Of a DNA stretch of 6,797 bases, positions 1-6,144 are shown piece after piece. This stretch comes from an uncultured Ruminococcus sp. (GTDB taxonomy: Bacteria; Bacillota; Clostridia; Oscillospirales; Ruminococcaceae), in the NCBI GenBank assembly GCA_946531975.1, contig CAMNAY010000092.1, forward strand, positions 1 through 6,797, given 5' to 3'. The notes below the pieces were generated by a model that had not been told where the DNA came from, made no database searches, and saw nothing but the letters and a program-made list of their open reading frames with translations. The position numbers were made by a program, and so were the translations under genes. The stretch's first letter is position 1; each line of letters starts with the position of its first letter.

Positions 1-290
1 GTGTTATAGCCCTTCCAGCCGCCGTCTTGCTGCCGTACAAGCGTATTGACGCTGCCGATCTCCTTTGCAAGCGGATCGAGCTCCGCGCAGAGCGGAATGA
101 CATCAATCTTATATGGAATTGTGACATTGAGCGCTTTCAGGCGGGTATCCGCGAGAAATGCAGACAGCTCCTCCGGCTCAAGCTCATAGAGCGAATAGTG
201 CGGATTGCCGAGCGCTGCGTGAATCTCAGGCGAGATACTGTGCCCGAGCTTTCGCCCGATCAAGCCGTATGGCGTTTTGAATCCGGTCAT
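1..290 (-). CDS. aroE: Shikimate dehydrogenase, N-terminal part (runs off left edge)
   Basis: Shikimate dehydrogenase reduces 3-dehydroshikimate to shikimate with NADPH in the cytoplasm. Only the first 96 codons are in the window, and the frame stays open to base 1. They cover the substrate-binding domain. GLIGRKLGHSISPEIH (residues 9-24) is the usual shikimate-binding Ser-x-Ser loop. NVTIPYK (55-61) ends in the catalytic Lys61. GSVNT (79-83) and GYN (94-96, with Thr next) match the conserved GAVNT and GYNTD motifs. The NADP-binding Rossmann domain would lie beyond the edge. The ATG at 290 is well supported: GGAGG at 297-301 sits 6 bases upstream, and family homology begins about 8 residues in. 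The gene follows pheA after a 115-base AT-rich gap, so it may have its own promoter. Quinate/shikimate dehydrogenase (YdiB-like) is possible, but the aro context favours AroE. Confidence 0.93.
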   Translation of the reverse strand, partial: MTGFKTPYGLIGRKLGHSISPEIHAALGNPHYSLYELEPEELSAFLADTRLKALNVTIPYKIDVIPLCAELDPLAKEIGSVNTLVRQQDGGWKGYN

Positions 291-296
291 AATGTG

Positions 297-301
297 CCTC
301 C
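297..301 (-). promoter_or_regulatory. Ribosome binding site of aroE
   Basis: GGAGG on the minus strand lies 6 bases before the ATG at 290. It fixes the start of the truncated aroE frame, which has no stop inside the window. Confidence 0.8.
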
Positions 302-357
302 GTATAAATCAGGTTCATTTATGTGACAAATTATTCGAGATTTTCGTATCATCGCAG

Positions 358-387
358 AATACAGTATCGCAAATAATCACATTGCAA
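358..387 (-). promoter_or_regulatory. Weak candidate promoter for aroE
   Basis: On the minus strand TTGCAA (382-387; 4/6 to TTGACA) is followed after 18 bases by TGTATT (358-363; 4/6 to TATAAT). The -35-like element lies at the centre of the dyad at 373-396, so a protein bound there would block it. The match is modest and could be chance in AT-rich sequence. Confidence 0.22.
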
Positions 388-396
388 TATGAATAT
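373..396. repeat. 24-bp imperfect inverted repeat between pheA and aroE
   Basis: Ten of twelve base pairs are symmetric about the centre between 384 and 385. The core ATTGCAAT (381-388) is a perfect 8-bp palindrome. The mismatches are at 376/393 and 380/389. As DNA it resembles a site for a dimeric regulator. As RNA from the minus strand it could form an AU-rich hairpin with one U-G wobble and one U-U mismatch, but no U-run follows. It begins 10 bases past the pheA stop and ends 83 bases before aroE. Confidence 0.5.
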
Positions 397-405
397 GATT
401 ACAAA

Positions 406-1554
406 TCACCCCGTGATCTCAGAGTAGTTGCCGAGCAGAATGAGCGAGTCGCAGGAGCGTTCCAGCTCACAGAGCAGCCCGAGCACACCCTCCTGATGCA
501 GATTGCATTCAAGATCCATGAAGAAGCGGTAGGAGAAATTTGTGCCCGGAATCGGGATACTCTCCAGCTTGCACATATTGATGCCGACAGCCGAAATTTT
601 TGCAATCATATGATAAAGCGCACCGGGGGAGTTCGCGCAGTTGACCATCAGGCTCAGGCGCTCCGCACCCGCGAAGCATTTTGCGCCCTTCCGGATACAG
701 AGGAAACGTGTGTCGTTCACATCCTGATTCATGATCGACTCGCCGACCACTGTAAGACCGTAGAGCTTCGCGCAGCTTTCGCCCGCAATCGCCGCAACAG
801 TCGGGTCATGTGCTTCTGCCGCACGCTGCGCCGCATGCGCTGTGCTCGTGCAGGGAATCACATCGACGCTGCCGAGCGAAGCAATGAATTTGCTGCACTG
901 CCCCGCCGCCTGCTCATGCGTATAAATTGTGCGTATCTGCGTAATATCCGCGTTGCTTTGCCCGAGCAATACATGACGGATCAGGAGCCGGACGGAGCGG
1001 ACAATGGTAATATCCGGCTCACGAAGCAGGTCATACACCGCACGGACAGATCCATATGAACTGTTCTCGACGGGCAGAATGCCGTACTGACAAAGCCCGG
1101 CCTGCACCGCCTGCACGACTGCGCGGAATCCGTCCAGGAAGACGACATTGCCGCGCGGGAACAGCCTGTCTGCCGCCGCACCTGCGTGGCAGCCCTCCAC
1201 GCCCGAGACCGCAATGCGCCCTGTCTGCGGGAAAACGGCTTCCTCCTGCGCACACATCGCAGCCACACGCGCCGCAACATTTGTCGCGGGAATGAGCTGC
1301 GCCGCCTGCCGCGCACGGGAAAGCTCCAGCATCGTGCGCCAGAGCTGGTGTGCATAGTCACCGTACTCCGTGCCCGCATTTTCGCGCACGCGCATCAGAA
1401 TCTCACGCTCGCGTGCAGGGTCATAGAGGGGACGCGAAGGATCGCGCTTTTTCACATCAGCGACCCGGTCAATCAGCGTCATGCGCTGCAAAAACAGCTC
1501 GAGGAGCTGACGGTCAACGCCGTCGAGCTGTTCTCTGATCTCTGGTAAATTCAT
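406..1554 (-). CDS. pheA: Bifunctional chorismate mutase / prephenate dehydratase (P-protein)
   Basis: This 382-residue cytoplasmic enzyme converts chorismate to prephenate and then to phenylpyruvate, the committed branch to phenylalanine. Residues 1-88 are an AroQ-type chorismate mutase: Arg7, Arg24, Lys35, Asp45, Arg48, Glu49, Ser79 and Gln83 align with the E. coli active-site residues. Residues about 112-288 are prephenate dehydratase, with PVENSSYGSV (161-170) and the catalytic TRF motif (Thr282 in NDTRF). Residues about 298-375 are an ACT domain with GALY (311-314) and ESIP (331-334), matching the GALV and ESRP phenylalanine-binding motifs, so feedback inhibition by phenylalanine is expected. 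Two oddities are Ile for Arg in ESRP, and GCHAGAA (121-127) where relatives have a GxYSxxA-like stretch. Length is normal for the fused family. The ATG at 1554 has AAAGGAG 8 bases upstream. A 101-base gap precedes it, and aroE follows. Confidence 0.95.
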   Translation of the reverse strand: MNLPEIREQLDGVDRQLLELFLQRMTLIDRVADVKKRDPSRPLYDPAREREILMRVRENAGTEYGDYAHQLWRTMLELSRARQAAQLIPATNVAARVAAMCAQEEAVFPQTGRIAVSGVEGCHAGAAADRLFPRGNVVFLDGFRAVVQAVQAGLCQYGILPVENSSYGSVRAVYDLLREPDITIVRSVRLLIRHVLLGQSNADITQIRTIYTHEQAAGQCSKFIASLGSVDVIPCTSTAHAAQRAAEAHDPTVAAIAGESCAKLYGLTVVGESIMNQDVNDTRFLCIRKGAKCFAGAERLSLMVNCANSPGALYHMIAKISAVGINMCKLESIPIPGTNFSYRFFMDLECNLHQEGVLGLLCELERSCDSLILLGNYSEITG

Positions 1555-1562
1555 ATGGTTTT

Positions 1563-1569
1563 CTCCTTT
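1563..1569 (-). promoter_or_regulatory. Ribosome binding site of pheA
   Basis: AAAGGAG on the minus strand ends 8 bases before the ATG at 1554. It supports that start, which also puts the first helix of the chorismate mutase domain right at the N-terminus. Confidence 0.75.
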
Positions 1570-1602
1570 ATTTGTAAGCCGTTAAGGTTCATGCGTGATG
1601 AG

Positions 1603-1616
1603 GTTCCGGACGGAAC
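1603..1616. repeat. Short inverted repeat in the gap before pheA
   Basis: GTTCCGGACGGAAC is a perfect inverted repeat with a 2-base centre. As RNA it would form a 5-bp stem with a 4-base loop. No U-run follows in the minus-strand transcript, so it does not look like a terminator. It lies just downstream of the candidate -10 element at 1623-1628, where an operator could sit, but it is short enough to be chance. Confidence 0.3.
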
Positions 1617-1622
1617 AAACGC

Positions 1623-1652
1623 ATTACAATCGCTGCACAAATATGCGCACAA
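1623..1652 (-). promoter_or_regulatory. Candidate sigma-70-type promoter for pheA-aroE
   Basis: On the minus strand TTGTGC (1647-1652; 3/6 to TTGACA) is followed after 18 bases by TGTAAT (1623-1628; 5/6 to TATAAT). It would start transcription about 60 bases before pheA and after the end of the upstream acetyltransferase gene. The poor -35 keeps confidence low. The location, in the first real gap after five tightly packed genes, is what makes it plausible. Confidence 0.3.
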
Positions 1653-1655
1653 AAA

Positions 1656-2210
1656 TCATAACAATATTGCCTCTTCTCTCAGAATGCAGAAGCATTTTTC
1701 ACCTTCCGACAAAGCGCCCGCTCTGCGAAAGCGCTCCACCGTATCAGTCGGATGCAGAAGGGATTTCTCAAGTACGCGAACCGATTTCGTATTCTCTTCG
1801 CGTGCATATGCTTCGAGCTTTCCAAAATCCGTCTCCGCAAATGTCCAGCGGATTACGCCGCGGAGTGATTCGCCGGCATATCCCTTGCCCCAATGGGTTT
1901 GTGCAATGCAGTATTCGATTTCTGCCGTGCGAATATCGTCGTAAACACGGCAGAATCCGATCTGACCGATCCCCTCTCCCGTATCACGGAGATGAATCGC
2001 CCAGCGGTAATAATCGGGGTCGGCATACGCTGCAAGATACTTGTGCAGCAGCTCCCTGACAGCTTCTTTGTCAGGATAAACAGGCTCACCGTATTCCGTC
2101 TGCACCGCAGGGTCCGATGCCCACTGCACCATATCCGAAAGATCATTCTCATTGAACGGGCGAAGAATCAGGCGCTCTGTTGTGATCACAGATGTTGTTT
2201 TGCAGCGCAT
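1656..2210 (-). CDS. GNAT-family N-acetyltransferase, RimJ/RimL-like
   Basis: This 184-residue protein has the layout of the RimJ/RimL branch of acetyl-CoA-dependent GNAT acetyltransferases. It opens with TTERLILRPFNENDL (10-24), the usual first strand and helix. The acetyl-CoA loop is HWGKGYAGES (106-115), normally R/Q-GKGYATEA, and NTKSVRVLEKS (140-150) is the typical C-terminal helix. IGQIGF and AEIEYCI mark the central strands. Members acetylate protein N-termini, amino acids, drugs or small amines; the substrate here cannot be read from sequence. The ATG at 2210 is chosen over in-frame ATGs back to 2264 because GGAGGA (2216-2221) sits 5 bases upstream and homology begins close to the N-terminus. 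It starts 1 base after the aroC stop (TGAAATG), so it is probably translated by coupling to aroC. It is unrelated in detail to the GNAT at 3330-3773. No shikimate-pathway role is known to me. Confidence 0.85.
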   Translation of the reverse strand: MRCKTTSVITTERLILRPFNENDLSDMVQWASDPAVQTEYGEPVYPDKEAVRELLHKYLAAYADPDYYRWAIHLRDTGEGIGQIGFCRVYDDIRTAEIEYCIAQTHWGKGYAGESLRGVIRWTFAETDFGKLEAYAREENTKSVRVLEKSLLHPTDTVERFRRAGALSEGEKCFCILREEAILL

Positions 2211-2211
2211 T

Positions 2212-3318
2212 TCAATCCTCCGCAATATCAGACAAATCATACCCGCTGCAAAGCAGCACATCAAGCATTACAAGCGCAGCACAAGCCTCGATCACCGGCA
2301 CGGCGCGTTGTGCAATGCACGGGTCATGTCTGCCGTGAATTTCAAGCTCCGCATTCTGATGAGCAGAAAGCGAAACGGAGCGCTGTTTCTGCGAAATGGA
2401 GGGCGTCGGTTTGATGCCGACCGTGAAGCGCACAGGCATCCCGGTCGTGATTCCGCCGAGAATTCCGCCGTTTCGGTTCGTCTCAGCGGCAACCTTGCCC
2501 GCATCCATGCAGAACGGATCATTTGCCGCAGAACCGCGCATATCAGAAAGTGCAAACCCGTCGCCGAATTCCCCGCCCTTCCCCGCCGGTATTCCGAACA
2601 GCACACGCGCAAGCCGGTTTTCGATCCCGTCAAACATCGGGTCGCCGAGCCCCGCAGGGACGCCTGTTACGGCGCATTCTATCCTGCCGCCGACGGAATC
2701 CTGCGCCTCACGCGCCGCAAGAATCGCCTGCTGCATCGCACACCCGGCATCGTCCGAGATCACAGGAAACATTTTCCCGGCAATCTGTGCAAACAGCGCA
2801 GCGTCGGGATACAGCGGGATCCGCTCATCCTGTACGCCTGCGACGGACAGAAGATGCGCACCGACATGGATATTACACTTTGCAAGCATCTGTTTTGCGA
2901 TGCCGCCGGCAGCACAAATCGGGGCAGTCAGCCGCCCGGAGAAGTGCCCTCCGCCGCGCATATCCGCGTTGCCGTGCCACTTGACATAGGCAGAGTAATC
3001 TGCATGCGACGGCCGCGGTATATCCGCAAGATTCTTATAATCCGAAGATTTTGTATTTGTGTTCGCGATCTGAATGCACAATGGAAAACCGTTTGTTTTG
3101 CCATCGGTCACACCTGATACAAACACCGGAATGTCCGGCTCTTTGCGCGAGGTTGACAGCGCATTTCTGCCGCCCTGCCGCCGCTCCATAAAGCGCATCA
3201 GTTCCTCTGTGTCGATGGAAAATCCGGCGGGGAATCCGTCCGCCAATGCGCCGATTCCTGCCCCGTGTGATTCGCCGAAAACGGATATTTTCAGACGCTC
3301 TCCAAATGCTGACGCCAT
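2212..3318 (-). CDS. aroC: Chorismate synthase
   Basis: Chorismate synthase removes phosphate from EPSP to give chorismate, using reduced FMN as a catalytic cofactor, in the cytoplasm. The 368 residues are the normal family length and carry all signatures. GESHG (15-19, His18) is followed by DGFPAG (27-32). RPSHAD (102-107) holds the second active-site His105, where the usual form is R-x-GHAD. RGGGHFSGR (121-129) is the clostridial form of the FMN/substrate loop. GVPAGLGDPMFD (219-230), KGGEFGDGF (247-255), NRNGGILGGITTG (281-293) and GRHDPC (329-334) with Arg338 complete the active site. No flavin reductase domain is fused, so reduced FMN must come from elsewhere. The ATG at 3318 has AGAGGTG 5 bases upstream. 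It starts 11 bases after the upstream GNAT gene and is followed after 1 base by the next one. Confidence 0.97.
   Translation of the reverse strand: MASAFGERLKISVFGESHGAGIGALADGFPAGFSIDTEELMRFMERRQGGRNALSTSRKEPDIPVFVSGVTDGKTNGFPLCIQIANTNTKSSDYKNLADIPRPSHADYSAYVKWHGNADMRGGGHFSGRLTAPICAAGGIAKQMLAKCNIHVGAHLLSVAGVQDERIPLYPDAALFAQIAGKMFPVISDDAGCAMQQAILAAREAQDSVGGRIECAVTGVPAGLGDPMFDGIENRLARVLFGIPAGKGGEFGDGFALSDMRGSAANDPFCMDAGKVAAETNRNGGILGGITTGMPVRFTVGIKPTPSISQKQRSVSLSAHQNAELEIHGRHDPCIAQRAVPVIEACAALVMLDVLLCSGYDLSDIAED
2216..2221 (-). promoter_or_regulatory. Ribosome binding site that sets the RimJ/RimL-like gene start
   Basis: GGAGGA lies inside the last codons of aroC, 5 bases before the ATG at 2210. 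The longer frame, starting at 2264, would overlap aroC by 53 bases, so the short start is preferred. Confidence 0.75.
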
Positions 3319-3323
3319 CGTTT

Positions 3324-3330
3324 CACCTCT
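3324..3330 (-). promoter_or_regulatory. Ribosome binding site of aroC
   Basis: AGAGGTG ends 5 bases before the aroC ATG at 3318 and overlaps the last base of the stop codon of the upstream acetyltransferase gene (3330-3332). Termination there should therefore bring ribosomes next to the aroC start. Confidence 0.7.
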
Positions 3331-3773
3331 CAGAATTGTTTTACGAGTGATACATGATTTTGCAGTACATCAAAGCCGTTCCGCAGATAGAATTTGTACG
3401 CAGGCATGTCCCGGTCAGTTGCAAGGAAAATATGTGTAACACCGAGTGATTTTGCATATTCTTCGATCCGCTTGATAAAGTCTGAACCGATGCCTGCACC
3501 CTGCATGCCGCGGCGAACAAAAAACTCAAAAATGTAGTATTCCGTTCCGCTGCACCAATGGATCATCGAGCCGAGCGACACTGCGAGCAGTTCATCGTTT
3601 TCATACAATCCGATGCAGCAGGAATTTCGGTTCAGCATGAGGTCTTCCAAATATGCCGTGAGCTGTTTTTCATCGCTCCAGTCATCGTTCCACGGCGGGG
3701 CTGTGAACACATCGCGGAACATGGTTTTCACCGTTTCAAATTCCGTATCGGAAAGCCTCGCAATGTGACGCAT
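3330..3773 (-). CDS. Small GNAT-family N-acetyltransferase
   Basis: This 147-residue single-domain GNAT acetyltransferase has the acetyl-CoA pyrophosphate loop RRGMQGAGIG (87-96), matching the R/Q-x-x-G-x-G/A consensus. A strand with IFEFFVRR precedes it and helix SDFIKRIEEYA follows. AYKFYLRNGFDVL (125-137) is the usual C-terminal Y-x-K/R-x-GF motif. The N-terminal stretch FTAPPWNDDWSDEKQL (23-38) and GTEYYIFEF (76-84) resemble a group of Firmicute acetyltransferases sometimes labelled aminoglycoside 6'-acetyltransferase-like. That label comes from memory of annotations and does not show resistance. The substrate is unknown. The ATG at 3773 has GGAGG (3783-3787) 9 bases upstream, inside the end of aroA, and lies 2 bases after the aroA stop. 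aroC follows after 11 bases, so it is an integral member of the aro transcript. No signal peptide or membrane segment is seen. Confidence 0.87.
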   Translation of the reverse strand: MRHIARLSDTEFETVKTMFRDVFTAPPWNDDWSDEKQLTAYLEDLMLNRNSCCIGLYENDELLAVSLGSMIHWCSGTEYYIFEFFVRRGMQGAGIGSDFIKRIEEYAKSLGVTHIFLATDRDMPAYKFYLRNGFDVLQNHVSLVKQF

Positions 3774-3775
3774 TG

Positions 3776-5065
3776 TTATACGCCTCCCTCGGGAATTGTA
3801 ATTTTTCCGCCGAGTGCAATATAATCATCAAAAAACTGCGGATAGGATTTATTTACAGCTTCCGCGCCGAGAATCGTGACCGGCTCCCGGCAGCATAACG
3901 CTGCGATTGCAGCCGCCATCACCAGGCGGTGGTCGTTTTGTGCGTTGACTGTGCCGCCGCGAAGCTGTCCGCCGTACACGGTCAGTCCGTCGGCGCGCTC
4001 ATCCACATTTCCGCCGAGATCGCGGAGCATCTGTGCAGTGGACTGCAATCGGTCGGACTCCTTCAGCCGGAGACGCTCAGCTTTCACAAACTCGCTGTTT
4101 CCTTCCGATACAGCCGCTTTCACCGCAAGGATCGGCAGCAGGTCGGGGATCGCGTCCATCACTTCCGTAATGCAGCGATTCTGTCCTTTTGTCACGGACA
4201 GTCCCGCAGCGCTTTCCTGCACAGCCGCGCCGCTCTCACGCAGAATCCGAAGGATTGCCCGGTCCCCCTGTGTCGATGCGGTATCGAGTCCCGTGACGCA
4301 AACCGCTGCATTTCCCGCCTGCTGTACCGCTCCGGCTGTGAGCCAGAATGCTGCGTTTGACCAGTCTCCGTCTACGGAAAGTCCTTCCGGCATATGCAGT
4401 CTCTGTTTTCCCAGAATGTGATAGCACAAGCGCAAATCTTTTGTTGATACGTATATTTCCGCACCAAACTCACGCAGAACACGCAGCGTCAGATCTACAT
4501 AGGCCGCAGATTGCAGCGCGGTTGTCAGCCGGATTTCGCTGTCCTCCCGACACAGCGGAAGCGCCATCAGCAGCCCGCTTAAGAATTGCGAGCTGACATT
4601 TCCTTCGATTTCATATACTCCGCCGCGCAGATTTCCATTTGCGTGCAGCGGCAGATGTGTCTCGTCAAAATGTACGCCGTGCGCGTACATTGCATTCGTC
4701 AGCGTTCCGATCGGGCGCTCCGGCAGTCTGCCGTGCCCTGTCACGGAAATGTTGCTGCATACCGCCATCGCAACCGGAAGCAGGAAGCGAAGCGTCGAGC
4801 CGCTCTCACCGCAGTCAAGATCCGCGTGCGGCTGCTGTTTAATCGGCGCAATGAGGATGCGGTCCGTTGTCTGCTGAAATTCTGCGCCGAGCGCTTGCAG
4901 GCATCGAACCGTCGCCGCAATATCGTCGCAATACGGTTCCCGAAGCGGAAGTGCGCCGCCGTTTTCCGAGAGTGCCGCACAGATCAGCTTTCTGTGCAAA
5001 TCAGATTTGGACGGAATCGCCGCGACAGTTCCTGAGAGCACGGACGGATAACAAGTGACGTTCAT
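3776..5065 (-). CDS. aroA: 3-phosphoshikimate 1-carboxyvinyltransferase (EPSP synthase)
   Basis: EPSP synthase joins phosphoenolpyruvate to shikimate 3-phosphate. The 429 residues match the usual length and the two-domain fold. IPSKSDLHR (17-25) supplies Lys20, Ser21 and Arg25. CGESGSTLR (85-93) corresponds to the E. coli NAGTAMR loop, with the key glycine kept as Gly89. ERPIG (116-120) and SSQF (158-161) bind substrates. IPDLLP (306-311) holds catalytic Asp308, LKESDR (334-339) holds Lys335 and Glu336, NDHR (377-380) holds His379 and Arg380, and Lys406 lies in VNKSYP. Ser90 and Phe94 stand where E. coli has Thr97 and Pro101, a clostridial-looking loop. Glyphosate sensitivity cannot be predicted safely. 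The ATG at 5065 is chosen over one at 5134 because it overlaps the aroB stop as ATGA, has GGAGGGG 5 bases upstream, and begins where homology begins. Confidence 0.97.
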   Translation of the reverse strand: MNVTCYPSVLSGTVAAIPSKSDLHRKLICAALSENGGALPLREPYCDDIAATVRCLQALGAEFQQTTDRILIAPIKQQPHADLDCGESGSTLRFLLPVAMAVCSNISVTGHGRLPERPIGTLTNAMYAHGVHFDETHLPLHANGNLRGGVYEIEGNVSSQFLSGLLMALPLCREDSEIRLTTALQSAAYVDLTLRVLREFGAEIYVSTKDLRLCYHILGKQRLHMPEGLSVDGDWSNAAFWLTAGAVQQAGNAAVCVTGLDTASTQGDRAILRILRESGAAVQESAAGLSVTKGQNRCITEVMDAIPDLLPILAVKAAVSEGNSEFVKAERLRLKESDRLQSTAQMLRDLGGNVDERADGLTVYGGQLRGGTVNAQNDHRLVMAAAIAALCCREPVTILGAEAVNKSYPQFFDDYIALGGKITIPEGGV

Positions 5066-6132
5066 GCCTGCCCCTCCAGCCCGTCTGCGAACAGCGCTTC
5101 CAGATCGGAAAGCGCGATCTTCTCCATGCGGCATCTGCCGATCATCTCCGGCAAAATCACTGTGATTCCGCTGCCTGCCGCCTTCTTATCCAGCGCTGCG
5201 ATCTCCGCCATTTCATGTGCTTTATACGGGCAAACGGTTGGCAGATCCGCTCGCTCGAGTGCATGCAGAATTCTCGTAAGTTCGCTTTTTTGAAGGATTC
5301 CGCGCTTCACGGCTGCGCGTGACATCATTGCGATGCCGATGCCGACTGCATGCCCGTGTGAGATGCCGAAATCGCTGAGCCGCTCGATCGCGTGCGCCGG
5401 TGTGTGACCGAAATTCAGCAGCTTGCGCACGCCTTTTTCCGTCGGATCCTCCATGACAATTTTCGATTTGTAGATCACAGAGCGCACGATGATCTCCTCA
5501 TAGCTCGATGCCGGATCTCCGGTCTCGTAGATTGCAAACAGCGCCGGATCATCCAGAACGCCGTGCTTGATCGCTTCCGCACCGCCGTCTGCAATCTCAT
5601 GCGCGGGGAGCGTTTTCAGCGCATCCACATCGCAATATACTCCAATCGGCTGGTGAAAGAGCCCAGCCAGATTCTTGCCGTGTGCAAGGTTCACTGCGGT
5701 CTTGCCGCCGACAGACGCATCGACTGCCGCAAGCAGCGTGGTCGGCACCTGCACGAATCGGATCCCGCGCAGATAGCAGCCCGCCGCAAAGCCGGTCAGG
5801 TCGCCGATGACACCGCCGCCGAGCGCGACCGCAAGATCTGTGCGCGTCAGATGCGCCTCCGCAAAGGATTCAAGCAGCGCGCCGAGTACAGCGACCGACT
5901 TGCTCACCTCGCCTGCCGTAACTACATGCGTACTGACGGCAAAGCCTGCCTCCGAAAGCGACTGCTTCACGCGGTCCAGATAAAGCGGCGCAACATTGCT
6001 GTCGCTGACGAGCATGACGCGGCAGGGCTTTGTGACTGCTGCAAGCTCCGTGCCGATCTGACCGAGCAGTCCGCTTCCGGTCAGGATCGGATAGGTTTCG
6101 CCCGAAGGCGTTGTCAGAATTTGTTTGTTCAT
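5062..6132 (-). CDS. aroB: 3-dehydroquinate synthase
   Basis: AroB cyclises DAHP to 3-dehydroquinate, the second step of the shikimate pathway, using NAD and a divalent metal (usually Zn or Co). The 356 residues are the normal length. The NAD-binding domain shows SDSNV (43-47), GEVSKS (74-79) and GGGVIGDLTG (105-114). PTTLLAAVDASVGGKTAVN (130-148) with KN at 153-154 forms the substrate site. Metal ligands are Glu186 in GGAEAIKHG, His243 in NFGHT and His259 in SHGHAV; His247 is also kept. Two changes from the common pattern are GHTPAHAIE, where most members have GHTxGHAIE, and HGHAV in place of HGEAV. Neither removes a metal ligand. The ATG at 6132 has AAAGGA (6139-6144) 6 bases upstream. A 70-base gap separates it from the upstream gene. 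It overlaps aroA by 4 bases, so the two are coupled. Confidence 0.97.
   Translation of the reverse strand: MNKQILTTPSGETYPILTGSGLLGQIGTELAAVTKPCRVMLVSDSNVAPLYLDRVKQSLSEAGFAVSTHVVTAGEVSKSVAVLGALLESFAEAHLTRTDLAVALGGGVIGDLTGFAAGCYLRGIRFVQVPTTLLAAVDASVGGKTAVNLAHGKNLAGLFHQPIGVYCDVDALKTLPAHEIADGGAEAIKHGVLDDPALFAIYETGDPASSYEEIIVRSVIYKSKIVMEDPTEKGVRKLLNFGHTPAHAIERLSDFGISHGHAVGIGIAMMSRAAVKRGILQKSELTRILHALERADLPTVCPYKAHEMAEIAALDKKAAGSGITVILPEMIGRCRMEKIALSDLEALFADGLEGQA
5071..5077 (-). promoter_or_regulatory. Ribosome binding site that sets the aroA start
   Basis: GGAGGGG inside the last codons of aroB lies 5 bases before the aroA ATG at 5065. The frame is open further upstream to an ATG at 5134, but those 23 extra codons are Arg/Gly-rich, overlap aroB and have no family counterpart. 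Confidence 0.8.
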
Positions 6133-6138
6133 GGGTAT

Positions 6139-6144
6139 TCCTTT
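6139..6144 (-). promoter_or_regulatory. Ribosome binding site of aroB
   Basis: AAAGGA lies 6 bases before the ATG at 6132. Apart from a lone GATAAT at 6174-6179 with no good -35 element, nothing else is recognisable in the 70-base gap upstream. Confidence 0.7.

Larger units (their letters stand above)
291..405 (-). other. AT-rich pheA-aroE intergenic gap
   Basis: This 115-base stretch separates the pheA stop from the aroE start. By hand count it is 31% G+C, against 57% in a 60-base sample of aroC. It carries the aroE ribosome binding site, a 24-bp imperfect dyad (373-396) and a weak promoter-like pair overlapping the dyad. I see no strong hairpin followed by a U-run, so there is no clear intrinsic terminator. 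The length and composition suggest a control region rather than simple read-through spacing. Confidence 0.5.

Noticed and set aside
301..329. Promoter-like TTGTCA-17-TATACG just before aroE (5/6 and 4/6 matches).
   Set aside because: The -10 element touches the GGAGG ribosome binding site, so transcription would begin after it and give a nearly leaderless mRNA. Its position makes it unlikely to be used.
401..420. Small hairpin ATCAC-GGG-GTGAT (405-417) across the pheA stop on the minus strand, as a possible terminator.
   Set aside because: The stem has only 5 bp and is followed by a mixed sequence rather than a run of U.
277..1059. Plus-strand open frame of 260 codons antisense to pheA.
   Set aside because: It is fully shadowed by pheA motifs on the other strand, with Arg-rich composition and no recognisable domain.
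2211..2264. A longer start for the RimJ/RimL-like gene, adding 18 residues.
   Set aside because: The extra residues are hydrophobic and Cys-rich but lie inside aroC. The ATG at 2210 has GGAGGA at good spacing and begins just before family homology.
2152..3117. Plus-strand open frame of 321 codons antisense to aroC and the RimJ/RimL-like gene.
   Set aside because: It overlaps the unmistakable aroC gene, is very Arg/His/Cys-rich and shows no family motif. It is a mirror of codon bias in aroC.
5066..5134. A longer aroA start adding 23 residues.
   Set aside because: The extension overlaps aroB by 73 bases and is Arg/Gly-rich. The ATGA overlap at 5062-5065 with GGAGGGG upstream is a much better start.
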